Part shown: in pieces, positions 25,069-33,555 of the stretch
How positions within the stretch are numbered: position 1 is the first letter of the stretch
Layout: the number at the start of each line of letters is the position of its first letter
Source of the DNA: QWHO01 sp039809865
GTDB taxonomy: Bacteria; Vulcanimicrobiota; Xenobia; Xenobiales; QWHO01
Reading direction: 5' to 3'
Length of the DNA: 64,000 nucleotides
NCBI GenBank assembly: GCA_039809865.1
Contig: JBDHVW010000002.1
Location: forward strand, 143,466-207,465
Position numbers and translations under genes: made by a program
The notes under the pieces: model-generated
The model's database searches: none
What the model saw: the letters and a program-made list of their open reading frames with translations, nothing else
Told to the model about the DNA's origin: nothing

Positions 25069-26656
25069 GACGAGTTTGGGGCCGCGGCAGGCCGCAGAAC
25101 TCGTCCTGCAGGCGCGCCAGCTTCTGACGGTGCTCCCGGACCCGCCGCTCTTTCTCGCGCCGCGAGAGTCCCGGGGGCACCACGCTGACGGTCTGCATCA
25201 TCCCCACGCACTCGTGGGTCAGGATGTGGCAGTGCAGCACGTAGATCCCGTCAAAGTCGGAAAAGCGCGTGCGGAAAGTGATGCTCCCCATGGCCGGCAG
25301 GATGATGGTGTCGTGCCACACCGGGGTGTCCAGCGGCACGCCGTTCTGAGCCACCACCAGAAACGGGTTGACGTGAATGTGGAACGGGTGCTCGAACGGC
25401 GTCGTGTTGAAGACGGTCCACTCTTCCACGGCCCCGAGCTCGACCAGCTGGTCGATGCGATCGGGATCGAATTTCTGCCCGTCGATGTTGAAGCCGGCGA
25501 TGGGAAAATCGGGCTGGGGCGGCATCACCTCGAACGTGAGCTGGCGCGTGTTGGTGACCTCATCCGGAGGAATGAAGGCGAGCGCGGGCGAGACCGGCAG
25601 GCTGGTGGGAAGGGCCATCTCGACCGGTGCACGGTCGAGCACCCTGAGGGTGGCCATCGTGAAGGGCACCGTGGGCCCAAAGCCCTGATCGTGCGAGAGC
25701 GATTGAAACGCGTAGGTTCCGGGCGCTCCGGCCCGGATCATGAAGTCGGCCCGGTTGGCGTTCCCCAGGTAGATCGTGCTCTGCTCCACGGGCGCGGGGA
25801 ACGTGTTGCCGTCGAAGGCGATCTGGTAGAGCGCGTGACCTTCGAGCTCCAGCAGGATGAAAGCGTCCACGCCCGCGTTGAGGAACCGGATGCGGAGGAC
25901 CTCGCCCGGCACCGCCTCCAATACGGGATTGGACAGGCCGTTGATCAGCGGGATCTGGGTCGTATCGTTGAAGAACGTCGCGAAATCTTCGGGCGGGATC
26001 ACTCCCTCGTCGTTCACCCGGAGCGCCTGTTGGACCATCAGGATGTCCCGCGCCGCAGCGATCTCGGGCACCTGGTCGACCTCGCCCTCGATGATGATCG
26101 CCCCCGACATCCCGCCGAACATCTGGACCGAGACCGAGCCGTGGTTGTGGGGGTGATACCAGTAGGTTCCGGCCGGATGGTCGTCCGGCAGCAAATAGCT
26201 GTAGTCGTGGGAGGCGCCCGCCGCGAGGGTCAGCAGCACGTTGTCGCCCGGGTCCTTGGGCGTGACGTGGAAGCCGTGCGTGTGCAGGTTGGTGACACTC
26301 GGGTCCTGAGGTGGCAGGTTGATGTTGGCGGGAGCGGGATAACTGGACGGAGGCAGCTGGTTGTTGAGCTTGACGTCCAGCCGGTCGCCCTGTTTGAGGC
26401 GCAGCGTGGGGCCGGGGATCATCCCGTTATAGGTGCAGGTATAGACGCTGCGCCCGGCGGCCTCGTTGCTGGCGTTGATGCAAGTCAGCTCGGTTTGCAG
26501 CAGGCCGCCCTGCGAGCGCAGGACTGGAGGTTCGGGGAAGGCTGCGGGCGGGTCGGGGAGCGGGACGACGGGGTCGGGTTTCTGAGAGCCTCCACAGCCC
26601 GCCAGCGTGGCGACCGAAACTCCCAGCGCCAGTTGTAGCAATTCTCTCCGCTTCAC
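25031..26656 (-). CDS. Multicopper oxidase (bilirubin oxidase/CotA-like), exported
   Basis: A 541-residue three-cupredoxin-domain oxidase. The N terminus MKRRELLQLALGVSVATLAGC combines a twin-arginine-like start with a lipobox LAGC, so export is probably folded via Tat and anchored. All four copper motifs are present: NLHTHGFH, WYHPHNHGS, HPFHIHVNPF and HCHILTHECVGMM. The last contains the type 1 Cys and a Met axial ligand. Possible roles are metal or phenol oxidation. The C-terminal ~35 residues after VVPPGLSRREK are extra and overlap the P450 gene in antisense. Confidence 0.93.
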   Translation of the reverse strand: MKRRELLQLALGVSVATLAGCGGSQKPDPVVPLPDPPAAFPEPPVLRSQGGLLQTELTCINASNEAAGRSVYTCTYNGMIPGPTLRLKQGDRLDVKLNNQLPPSSYPAPANINLPPQDPSVTNLHTHGFHVTPKDPGDNVLLTLAAGASHDYSYLLPDDHPAGTYWYHPHNHGSVSVQMFGGMSGAIIIEGEVDQVPEIAAARDILMVQQALRVNDEGVIPPEDFATFFNDTTQIPLINGLSNPVLEAVPGEVLRIRFLNAGVDAFILLELEGHALYQIAFDGNTFPAPVEQSTIYLGNANRADFMIRAGAPGTYAFQSLSHDQGFGPTVPFTMATLRVLDRAPVEMALPTSLPVSPALAFIPPDEVTNTRQLTFEVMPPQPDFPIAGFNIDGQKFDPDRIDQLVELGAVEEWTVFNTTPFEHPFHIHVNPFLVVAQNGVPLDTPVWHDTIILPAMGSITFRTRFSDFDGIYVLHCHILTHECVGMMQTVSVVPPGLSRREKERRVREHRQKLARLQDEFCGLPRPQTRLRWGAPSAPREA

Positions 26657-26677
26657 ACTGACTTAGCCTTCACTCGG

Positions 26678-26695
26678 TCTCCCATCTCCCATCTC
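26678..26695. repeat. Heptanucleotide repeat (TCTCCCA x2.5)
   Basis: TCTCCCA, TCTCCCA, TCTC read on the plus strand; it is the complement of the ATGGGAG family seen at 12041-12068. It spans the intergenic gap and runs into the stop codon of the AAA ATPase gene. Confidence 0.65.
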
Positions 26696-28187
26696 AGCTC
26701 CGCACTCCCATCCTCCGCTCGACGGGCTCCTTGAATTGCTGTTTCACCGGTCCCACCGCGCCCATCAGGTCTTCCAATTGGATGCGCGGGCGCCCTTCTT
26801 CATCCTTCGAGTCGCGGTACAGGGCACGGATTGCTGCCTGCTTGACCAGCTCGTGCAGTGCCGCCGGCAGCAAGCCGTCGGAGGCCTCGGCGACCTGCTG
26901 CAATTCCTCTTCGGGCAACTCGCCCGAGACCTCCAGGAAACGCTTGAGAAGCCGCTGGCGCAGCTTGACGTTGGGGGGCGGAATGGTGAGCACGCGGTCC
27001 ACGCGCCCCGGGCGGCGAATGAGCGCCGCCTCCATCTCGCTCGAGTCGTTGGTGGTCATCAGCACCACCACGTCCTCGTTGCCCTGCACGCCGTCCATCT
27101 CGGTCAAGAGCGCGCCCAGGAACAGCGAGAGGTTGTTCTGATAGCGGTTGGTGGCGATCAGGTCCACGTCCTCCATCAGAATGAGGCTGGGCGAAAGGTC
27201 GCGCGCCAGCTGGAACACCAGGCGCAGCTGGTCGGGAGACTCGCCCTGCACCAGGATGGCCGTGAACTCGGGCGCGTTGGTCAGCAGCCAGCGCACCAGC
27301 GTGGTCTTGCCGGTGCCGGGAGGGCCCACCATCAACAGGCCGCGCTTGGTGGGGATTCCGGCCGCCTTGAGCTGCTCGCGGTTCTTCATGAACGCCAGCA
27401 CGGCGTGGTCGACCTCGCCCAGCAGCTCCTCGTCGAACACGGGATTCTCGCCGCTGGGTCGACTCAGGATGCTGAGCTTGGTCTGCTCCAGAATGCCCCC
27501 CGTGAGCGAAATGAGGCAGCCGCGATAGCGGTTGTTGCGGGTGATCTCGCGGCGGATGCGCTGGCCCAGCTTCTCGGCAGCCATCTCGCCGCCGCCCTTC
27601 AGGAAGCCGACGTGGATGGTGACGTCCTCCGAGTAGCCCTGGTCCCAGTAGGTGGTGTCCACCACCAGAGGCTGCCCGTCCAGCTCCAGGAAGTAGAGGC
27701 TGGGCGCGCGCAACGAGATGCTCTGGCCGGGGCCGGTCTCGAGCTCGGTGATCACGTCGAGTCCGCCGGGGCGCAGCGTCTGGTCCACCCAGTGGTCGAA
27801 GCCTACGGCGCCCAGCGGTGGGACCAGGTTGAACTGGAGGTTGGCGGTGGGGCTCATCGGGGTGGGAGACACGGCCAGGGGCTCGCGCTTGCCCAGCTCC
27901 TCGTGCAGCCGCTCGCACGCCAGGCGGAAGTCGTCGTGCAGATAGCGTTTGATGCTGATGGTCAGGACGCCGATCTGGTCGCGCTTCTTGAACCTGAGAA
28001 AGCCTTTCAGCGCGTGCCGGGCGCCCGCCCGCGTGCCCAGCCAGGAGATAAAGAAGCCCTGGTCGCGCAGCCAGCCCAGTACCTGGTTGGGCAGCCCCAG
28101 CACGAGCCACAACACCAGCGGGAGGACGAGCGGGAGAAGCAGCAGCAGTCCGAAGATTTCCAGGGCGGTTTGCAGGGCGGGCGGCAC
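26694..28187 (-). CDS. Membrane-anchored AAA ATPase (Bcs1/FtsH-like module)
   Basis: A 497-residue protein starting at GTG. Residues ~8-33 are a strongly hydrophobic anchor (FGLLLLLPLVLPLVLWLVLG). A ~230-residue middle region is unrecognised. The AAA module has Walker A GPPGTGKTT near 293, Walker B LILMEDVDLI, sensor 1 TTND and arginine fingers RRPGRVDR, with a C-terminal lid. There is no HExxH protease motif, so it is not FtsH; the N-anchor plus single AAA layout recalls Bcs1. It would unfold or translocate proteins at the membrane. It lies downstream of the HNH gene, separated by a terminator-like hairpin. Confidence 0.85.
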   Translation of the reverse strand: MPPALQTALEIFGLLLLLPLVLPLVLWLVLGLPNQVLGWLRDQGFFISWLGTRAGARHALKGFLRFKKRDQIGVLTISIKRYLHDDFRLACERLHEELGKREPLAVSPTPMSPTANLQFNLVPPLGAVGFDHWVDQTLRPGGLDVITELETGPGQSISLRAPSLYFLELDGQPLVVDTTYWDQGYSEDVTIHVGFLKGGGEMAAEKLGQRIRREITRNNRYRGCLISLTGGILEQTKLSILSRPSGENPVFDEELLGEVDHAVLAFMKNREQLKAAGIPTKRGLLMVGPPGTGKTTLVRWLLTNAPEFTAILVQGESPDQLRLVFQLARDLSPSLILMEDVDLIATNRYQNNLSLFLGALLTEMDGVQGNEDVVVLMTTNDSSEMEAALIRRPGRVDRVLTIPPPNVKLRQRLLKRFLEVSGELPEEELQQVAEASDGLLPAALHELVKQAAIRALYRDSKDEEGRPRIQLEDLMGAVGPVKQQFKEPVERRMGVRS

Positions 28188-28208
28188 GGGCCGGTCTTCT
28201 GAATAGAA

Positions 28209-28236
28209 GAGAGCCGGACCTTCCGGTCCGGCTCTC
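28209..28236 (-). terminator. Terminator-like hairpin after the HNH gene
   Basis: GAGAGCCGGACC-TTCC-GGTCCGGCTCTC forms a perfect 12-bp stem with a 4-base loop, starting two bases after the HNH stop codon. On the minus strand it is followed by TTCTATTC, a short T-rich tract. It probably ends the HNH transcript and separates it from the AAA ATPase gene. Confidence 0.7.
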
Positions 28237-28238
28237 GT

Positions 28239-28760
28239 TCAGCCGGGCACCTCTTCGATGCTGATATTCCAGAACAGGAAGCGAGCCCAGCCCTCGCGCG
28301 ACGCGTCTTGCTTGATCAACAGCCAGGGGATGTGCGACGGCTTGCGCGGTTTGCGCATCAACGCCATGTTGGCCTCTTCGGGGGTGCGGTTGTTTTTGCG
28401 CCGGTTGCACAGGGCGCAGGCACAAACGCAGTTTTCCCACGAGTCGGGGCCCTTGCGGCTGCGGGGCCGGACATGGTCGACCGTGTCACCCGGCTTACCG
28501 CAGTACTGGCAGATGTGCCGGTCGCGGAGCAGGACGTTCTTGCGGGTCAGGGGGACCTCTTTGAAAGGCCGGTGGATGAAATAGAGCATCCGGATGATCG
28601 AGGGCAGCGGCAGGCGCAGGTGGCGCGATGTCACGGCTCGATTGTCCACGCTCTCGACTACCTCGGCCTTCCGCTTGTAGATCAGCTTGACCGCGCGCTT
28701 GAGAGAGGTTACGTTGAGGAACTCATAACTGGCGTTGAGCACCAAAACGGCGTGGCTCAT
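28239..28760 (-). CDS. HNH endonuclease family protein
   Basis: A 173-residue HNH protein of the common ~165-residue bacterial type. The zinc-binding CQYCG and CALCN pairs flank the HNH core TVDHVRPRSRKGPDSWENC followed by NRRKNNRTPEEANM. The N-terminal 60 residues (VLVLNASYEFLNVTSLKRAV) are diagnostic of this subgroup. These solitary HNH proteins are thought to nick DNA; their role is unsettled. A hairpin terminator follows the gene. Confidence 0.9.
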   Translation of the reverse strand: MSHAVLVLNASYEFLNVTSLKRAVKLIYKRKAEVVESVDNRAVTSRHLRLPLPSIIRMLYFIHRPFKEVPLTRKNVLLRDRHICQYCGKPGDTVDHVRPRSRKGPDSWENCVCACALCNRRKNNRTPEEANMALMRKPRKPSHIPWLLIKQDASREGWARFLFWNISIEEVPG

Positions 28761-29075
28761 GTCGGGTACGTCTTCGCCCGAGTTGCGAAGACGCTTTGAT
28801 CCTCCTTCCTGTTTGAGCGACCCCGCGTCTTTGAATATTCCTCCGGCCCGGTCGGGTTGTGGGGGAATAAAAGAGCGTGGAGATCCTACCCTTTATAGCA
28901 CAATGAAGACCGCTCTGTCAATCGGTCCGCTGATCGCCAATGGCGTCATTGCTTGGTTTTGGGCGCTTTTTCTGGTGAATATTTTTCAACAGCGAACAGG
29001 TATCGGTGACGATCGTCACCGACGAAGCCGATTCCGACCGCTATCCTGAGAAGACCTCACCTCAGGAGGCTCGCG
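28761..29075. other. Divergent intergenic region with a small doubtful ORF
   Basis: This 315-base gap is the most A+T-rich stretch nearby. It holds the upstream regions of the HNH gene and of the gene at 29076, the palindrome at 29003-29022, GAATATTC at about 28832, and a 48-codon ORF (28903-29049) whose N-terminal half could be a membrane helix (ANGVIAWFWALFLVNIF). The ORF lacks a ribosome binding site, so I do not call it a gene. No RNA gene is visible. Confidence 0.5.
29003..29022. promoter_or_regulatory. Perfect 20-bp palindrome, candidate operator
   Basis: TCGGTGACGATCGTCACCGA is a complete palindrome 53 bases before the ATG at 29076. Length and position fit a dimeric repressor (for example TetR/LacI type) site controlling the downstream gene; no regulator gene is adjacent. 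Confidence 0.5.
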
Positions 29076-29453
29076 ATGGAGAGCGGTATCGACTTTTTGC
29101 CCATGATCATCGAGCAGATCCAGGCTCGTCGCTGCCGAACCAGCGCCGTGAGACGGTGGTTGGAGGTGGCTCGCAGAGAGCTGGCAGACCGCCAGCGTCT
29201 GCGCCAGCAGCGCATGCCGGCCGGCGTTCCCCGCACTTACGTCCAGCGCTGGCAGGAGGTGCAGGCCTGCGCCGAGCGCGAGCTCAAGAACCTGCGGGCG
29301 GCTCTGGACCTGATCGAGGCCTTCTGTCAGGATGGCAAGACTGCCCGCCTGGGCCGGGCCCTGTTGCTTCATAACGCCGCCGGGCTGGCGTTTCAGAGCT
29401 ATTGCAAGAAGCGGATGGCGGTTCTGGTCAACCCTACTTATCTGGCTGCATAG
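29076..29453 (+). CDS. Helical hypothetical protein
   Basis: A 125-residue, Arg/Gln-rich helical protein with a strong ribosome binding site (TCAGGAGG eight bases before ATG). Long amphipathic helices (RRWLEVARRELADRQRLRQQ, ERELKNLRAALDLIEAF) suggest a coiled or bundled regulator. No family is recognised. It is preceded by a perfect palindrome and followed after 36 bases by an MFS transporter gene. Confidence 0.65.
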   Translation: MESGIDFLPMIIEQIQARRCRTSAVRRWLEVARRELADRQRLRQQRMPAGVPRTYVQRWQEVQACAERELKNLRAALDLIEAFCQDGKTARLGRALLLHNAAGLAFQSYCKKRMAVLVNPTYLAA

Positions 29454-29489
29454 GAGTCGGCACGGCAAAAAGCAAACACACTCCCGCCG

Positions 29490-30734
29490 ATGAAACTCCG
29501 GGCGCCTCGCGGTTACTCCTCCGATTTCTGGAAGGCCTGTGTCATGAACCTGTTCGCACTGACCGGACAGGGCGTCTTGTTCTTGTTGACGCTGTATTTC
29601 ATGGACTCGGGCCTCAATCCGTCCCAGATCGGGATGACCGAGGCCGCCTTCTGGATCATCTCCGTCCTCATCCAGCCCTGGCTGGGGCGTCGTCTGGACC
29701 GCTGGGGCCGCCGCCGTTTCTTTATCTGGGGCACCTACCTGATGTTCGCTTCCACCCTGTGCTACCTGTATCTCCCGGTCTACCTGCCGTTGATGATCCT
29801 GGTGCGGCTCATGCACGGGCTTGGATTCAGCTTTTTCTTTACCTCGACCTGGACCTGGGTGTCCGATCAGGCGCCTCCCGACAAGCTGACGGAGATGCTG
29901 GGAGTGTTCGGCGTCTCCGGACTGCTGGCGGGCGCCTGCGGCCCGGTGCTGGCCGAGCAGCTCAAGCTGGCGTTCGGCTTCCGCGAGGTGTTTCAGGCCG
30001 CGGCGGGCCTCATCCTGGGCGGGGCGTTGCTGTCGCACCTGGTGCACGAGCCCCCTCACCACGTCCATTTCGCGCCCGAGCGGCGCAGTCTGAGCTTCCT
30101 CAAGCTGGCGTTCTCCAATCGCATGCGCGGCCTGACGTTCGCCTGTCTGGCGATGGGGATGGCCATCGCCAGCGTCTTCGCCTTTATCGCGCCCTACATC
30201 GAGTACAAGCATCTCAACGGCATCGGCTATGTCTTCGTCTGCTACGTGCTGGCGGCGGTCTTGAGCCGCGTGTTCGCGGGTAAGCTGTCGTCGCGGCTCG
30301 GGGCCGCGGGCACTATCCCGATGGCCCTGGTGTTGCAGGGGGGGTCGCTGATGCTGTTCAGCTATCTCAGCCCCGTGGGCTGGCGCGGGCTGCCTTTGAT
30401 GCTGGGAACGGGCGCCGGGGCCGGGCTGGCCTACGGGCTCATCTACCCGGCCCTCTCGGCCCTGGCGGTGGAGCGCTCTGGCAGCCAACGTGGCCTGGGA
30501 ATGAGCGTGGTCATGTGTTTCGGCGATCTGGGCAGCGCGCTGGGCTCGTTTGGAGCCGGGCAGATCGCTCAGTTCTTCTCCTTCGATTGGATGTGGGTCA
30601 GTATCGGCGCGACCGTGGTCGTCATCGCCCTGATCTTCGTGTTGTTGGAAGCCCGCTGGCGCGCCCGCCGGCGCAAACGAAAAGCGATCGAGCCGCCGCT
30701 GCGCCTGGTCGGCCGGGAGAATCAGCTCGGGTAG
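29490..30734 (+). CDS. Major facilitator superfamily transporter
   Basis: A 414-residue, twelve-helix MFS permease. The loop 2-3 motif LGRRLDRWGRRRFF is the MFS 'motif A' equivalent, and the overall pattern resembles drug or multidrug efflux members. It is 29 bases after a helical protein gene's intergenic gap and 32 bases before the phosphatidylserine synthase gene. Substrate unknown. Confidence 0.9.
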   Translation: MKLRAPRGYSSDFWKACVMNLFALTGQGVLFLLTLYFMDSGLNPSQIGMTEAAFWIISVLIQPWLGRRLDRWGRRRFFIWGTYLMFASTLCYLYLPVYLPLMILVRLMHGLGFSFFFTSTWTWVSDQAPPDKLTEMLGVFGVSGLLAGACGPVLAEQLKLAFGFREVFQAAAGLILGGALLSHLVHEPPHHVHFAPERRSLSFLKLAFSNRMRGLTFACLAMGMAIASVFAFIAPYIEYKHLNGIGYVFVCYVLAAVLSRVFAGKLSSRLGAAGTIPMALVLQGGSLMLFSYLSPVGWRGLPLMLGTGAGAGLAYGLIYPALSALAVERSGSQRGLGMSVVMCFGDLGSALGSFGAGQIAQFFSFDWMWVSIGATVVVIALIFVLLEARWRARRRKRKAIEPPLRLVGRENQLG

Positions 30735-30765
30735 GGATTTTCCTGCTGAGGACGAACCGTCGGTG

Positions 30766-31473
30766 ATGTTTCGCGCGGCCTACGACTTCCTGATCCGGCC
30801 CACGCACCCCCTGAAGGCGCACTTTTACCTCGTCACCGCTTGCACCAGCGCCAATCTGCTGCTGGGTTTGCTGGCGGTGCTGGCCGTCATGGCCGGGTTC
30901 CCCTCGGTGGCCGCCTGGTGCCTTTTGATCTGTGTCGTGATGGACGCTCTGGACGGCGCCCTGGCCAAGTTCTGGAACGTGGCCACCCCCTTCGGAGCGC
31001 AGCTCGACTCGTTGGCCGACATGACCTCGTTCATCGTGGCCGGCTCGGTGCTGGCGTTCGCGTGGCTCAAGCCGTTCATCGCGCTGCCCATCATCGGGGC
31101 TGCCAGCGGCCTGTGGCTCTTGACCGGCGCCTACCGGTTGGCGCGCTTCAATGTGACCGCTCCGGGCCCGTATTTTACCGGATTGCCCACCACCTTCGTG
31201 ACGGCGGTTCTCTCCGGGACCTACCTGATGGCCCCGCACTTGCCCGCGCTCTGGGCGCTGGCGCTGGTGGTGACGCTGGCCTGCTTGATGGTGAGCGTTT
31301 TCCCTTATCCCAAGCGCGGGCAGCTCAAGCGCGTACCGGTCTGGATCTGGGTCACGGTGGCTTCGGGTGCGCTGGTCAATTTCTACGGCACGCTCTGGTT
31401 GTTGGCCCTGGCCTACATCCTCAGCGGGCCGATTCTCTGGCTCGCTCGCAAGTATAGCGGGCCAGCGGAGTAA
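30766..31473 (+). CDS. pssA: CDP-alcohol phosphatidyltransferase, probable CDP-diacylglycerol-serine O-phosphatidyltransferase
   Basis: A ~235-residue membrane enzyme with the complete catalytic signature DALDGALA...GAQLDSLAD (D-x2-D-G-x2-A-x8-G-x3-D-x3-D). The length, the F-G-x-Q-L-D-S-L-A-D form and the GLWLLTGAYRLARFNV segment match bacterial type II PssA. It would make phosphatidylserine from CDP-diacylglycerol and serine. Its neighbour, convergent and overlapping by 53 bases, is a fusion containing phosphatidylserine decarboxylase, the next enzyme in the pathway, which strengthens the assignment. Confidence 0.88.
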   Translation: MFRAAYDFLIRPTHPLKAHFYLVTACTSANLLLGLLAVLAVMAGFPSVAAWCLLICVVMDALDGALAKFWNVATPFGAQLDSLADMTSFIVAGSVLAFAWLKPFIALPIIGAASGLWLLTGAYRLARFNVTAPGPYFTGLPTTFVTAVLSGTYLMAPHLPALWALALVVTLACLMVSVFPYPKRGQLKRVPVWIWVTVASGALVNFYGTLWLLALAYILSGPILWLARKYSGPAE

Positions 31474-32776
31474 TTCCCCCCACGACCCGGTCGCCCGGCT
31501 TCACCAGCACTTCGACCATCCCGGACGGCAGATAGACGTCGGTGCGCGAGCCAAACCGGATCAGTCCGTAGCGCTCGCCCTGGGCCAGCAAGTCGCCCAC
31601 TCCGAACCAGTTCACGATGCGGCGCGCCAGCACGCCCACGCGTTGCGCCACGGCACAGCGCCCGTAGAGGCCTTCGATGACGGTGAAGCGGCTGTGGTTG
31701 TGCTCGGCGCCCGGCCGGAAGGCGGGCTGGTTGCCGCCCGAGCGGCTGAAGCCGTCCACGATCTTGCCGGCGATGGGGGAGCGATTGATGTGCACGTCGT
31801 TGACGCCCAGGAAGGTCGAGATGCGCACCCATTCTCCCTCGCCCAGGCGGGGGTCGTTCCTCGTCTCGATCGCCAGCACCGTGCCGTCGGCGGCCGAGTA
31901 GGCCAGCTGGGTGTCGAGGCGCACCTTGCGCTCGGGGTCGCGCAGGAAGGCGGAGTAGCCTGCCGCCGCGGCCAGTGGGGCGCTGGCGTAGGGAATCTTG
32001 AGCGCGCGCATCAGGGCGCTGAGGGCGGTCATGAGGGTAGCCCCTTTGACTGCCTCGCGGCTCAGTCCCCAGCCAAACGGGAGTTTCATGGTGAAGCGGT
32101 CTTCCAGGGGCTCGAGCGCCAGGGCGCGGCTGGCCGGGCCGGGGGAGAAGCGCAGGTAGCGAATCCAGGCCGGGGGCAGGTTGCGCATCACCGTGCGGCG
32201 GGCGATCTGGAACTGGGAGATGTACTCGTTGACCACGCGGTCGACGGAGCGGAATCTCTCGGGGTAGAGCGGCCCCATGAGGTGGCGTCGCAGCCCGCGC
32301 AGCCAGGCGTACTCGATGTAGCTCATAATGCCGCCCGGCTTGAGCAGCACGCGGCAGCGCTCGAAGATGGCGCGCACCAGGTCGGGCGGCAGAATGGTGA
32401 AGGGGATGGAGCAGATGATGTAGTCGTACTCCCCTTCGCCTTCGAGCTCGGCGGCGCTGGCCGCCTGAAGGGTGACGCGTCCCTGGTGGGCCAGGAAGGC
32501 CGGCTCGGTCTCGATGCGTTGTTGCAGGTATTCGACGAAAGCGGGGTGGATCTCACAGAGCACCAGCTGGTCGTGGGGGCCGATGCAGGGGAGGATGTGG
32601 GTGGTGATGGCGCCGGTGCCGGCCCCCAGCTCGAGCACCTTCTTGGGGGCGACGTGCCGGGCGCACTCTTCGGCCATCGCGCGCGCCGCGAACCCCGAGG
32701 TCGGCGCAATGGCGCCGATGCTCGCTTTCTTCCCCTTGCTCTGGACCTGATTGAGAAAATGCAGCGTTTGGTTCAT
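31421..32776 (-). CDS. Fused phospholipid methyltransferase-phosphatidylserine decarboxylase
   Basis: A 451-residue two-domain protein. Residues ~1-215 are an S-adenosylmethionine methyltransferase resembling PmtA: SIGAIAPTSGFAARAMAEE, then motif I VLELGAGTGAITTHIL and CEIHPAFVEYL. Residues ~225-451 are a short-type phosphatidylserine decarboxylase with VNDVHINRSPIAGKIV, NHSRFTVIEG and the self-cleaving IRFGSRTDVYLP, where the Ser becomes the pyruvoyl group. The protein could convert phosphatidylserine to phosphatidylethanolamine and methylate it toward phosphatidylcholine. ATG 32776 is chosen because upstream sequence has no domain similarity. It converges on pssA with a 53-base overlap. Confidence 0.85.
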   Translation of the reverse strand: MNQTLHFLNQVQSKGKKASIGAIAPTSGFAARAMAEECARHVAPKKVLELGAGTGAITTHILPCIGPHDQLVLCEIHPAFVEYLQQRIETEPAFLAHQGRVTLQAASAAELEGEGEYDYIICSIPFTILPPDLVRAIFERCRVLLKPGGIMSYIEYAWLRGLRRHLMGPLYPERFRSVDRVVNEYISQFQIARRTVMRNLPPAWIRYLRFSPGPASRALALEPLEDRFTMKLPFGWGLSREAVKGATLMTALSALMRALKIPYASAPLAAAAGYSAFLRDPERKVRLDTQLAYSAADGTVLAIETRNDPRLGEGEWVRISTFLGVNDVHINRSPIAGKIVDGFSRSGGNQPAFRPGAEHNHSRFTVIEGLYGRCAVAQRVGVLARRIVNWFGVGDLLAQGERYGLIRFGSRTDVYLPSGMVEVLVKPGDRVVGGITPLARYTCERARESAR

Positions 32777-32845
32777 CGTTTGAAAGAAGGGGGTTTCGGG
32801 GTTCGTGCTTGCGAACCTTTCGGGGGCTGGGCGCATCTGAGGGGT

Positions 32846-33247
32846 ATGCAACCGATCGGAAGTCGACCTTCGGGCGCCGAGCCAGGCCGCCTGTTTCGCT
32901 GGGTGGTCGTGACCCTCTGGCTCGCCTTCGCCGGATGGTTCCTGGTGCTGGCTCTCTGGACGTTTTTTCAGGAGATGGCGGGAACGAGCACCCTGGTCGG
33001 GCCGGCCGGGTCGACGCGGAGTGACCTCCTGCGCAACTGGGGGATGCCGGACGCCATCTTCGCCCGGCGCGAGGGGATGTTCGACGGCTATTTCGTTTAC
33101 GCCGTGGGTGAGGACCGGGTCCGCTGCGAGGAGCTCCCCCCTGTGCCCTACCAGGCCTGGGGCTACCGAACCCACCTCCTCGAGTGCGTCGTGGTCTACC
33201 TGGATCGGACCGGCGCGGTGACGGCCGTCTATCGGGGGGACACGTGA
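32846..33247 (+). CDS. Tandem paralogue 1: single-helix small protein
   Basis: A 133-residue protein with TGAGGGG before ATG 32846, a cytoplasmic N terminus, one membrane helix (~18-42) and a ~85-residue external domain. Shared with the next two genes are STRSDLLRNWGMPDAIF and a C-terminal hairpin ending VVVYLDRTGAVTAVYRGDT. I do not recognise the family; the 'LL.nWG.Pd.i' segment recalls SmpA/BamE-like small envelope domains. Its stop overlaps the next GTG. Confidence 0.7.
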   Translation: MQPIGSRPSGAEPGRLFRWVVVTLWLAFAGWFLVLALWTFFQEMAGTSTLVGPAGSTRSDLLRNWGMPDAIFARREGMFDGYFVYAVGEDRVRCEELPPVPYQAWGYRTHLLECVVVYLDRTGAVTAVYRGDT

Positions 33248-33555
33248 AAGATTGGCTGGTGGCCTTCCTGTGCGTGTGCGTCTTGGGAGGTTTTCTTGTC
33301 TGGCCTCTGGTGGACCCTCACTGCCTGGACGGGCCGCCGGGGCCGACGCGGCGCGAGTTGGAATCCAACTGGGGCGTGCCCCTGCGCGTCCTGTCCCCGG
33401 GACAGGAGAAGTCTTATGGCTACTACGAGTTCTACCCCGCTCTGCCACCTCTGACGGGCGAGGCTTACGTCTATTCCGGGGGTCTGGCTCGAATCTATCT
33501 CATCTACCTCGACCGCTCCGGCCGCGTCACCGGCGTCTATCACGGGGGCACATGA
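33244..33555 (+). CDS. Tandem paralogue 2: single-helix small protein
   Basis: A 103-residue paralogue of the preceding gene, starting at GTG in a GTGA overlap. It keeps the membrane helix (WLVAFLCVCVLGGFLVW), a diverged core (RRELESNWGVPLRVL) and the conserved C-terminal strand pair IYLIYLDRSGRVTGVYHGGT. It is the shortest and most diverged of the three. Confidence 0.7.
   Translation: MKDWLVAFLCVCVLGGFLVWPLVDPHCLDGPPGPTRRELESNWGVPLRVLSPGQEKSYGYYEFYPALPPLTGEAYVYSGGLARIYLIYLDRSGRVTGVYHGGT

Noticed and set aside
28903..29049. A 48-codon ORF with a possible membrane helix
   Set aside because: No ribosome binding site, Arg-rich nonsense tail, and overlap with the operator-like palindrome.
31367..32845. 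A long N-terminal extension of the first small paralogue
   Set aside because: It is antisense to the methyltransferase-decarboxylase gene; the ATG at 32846 has its own ribosome binding site.
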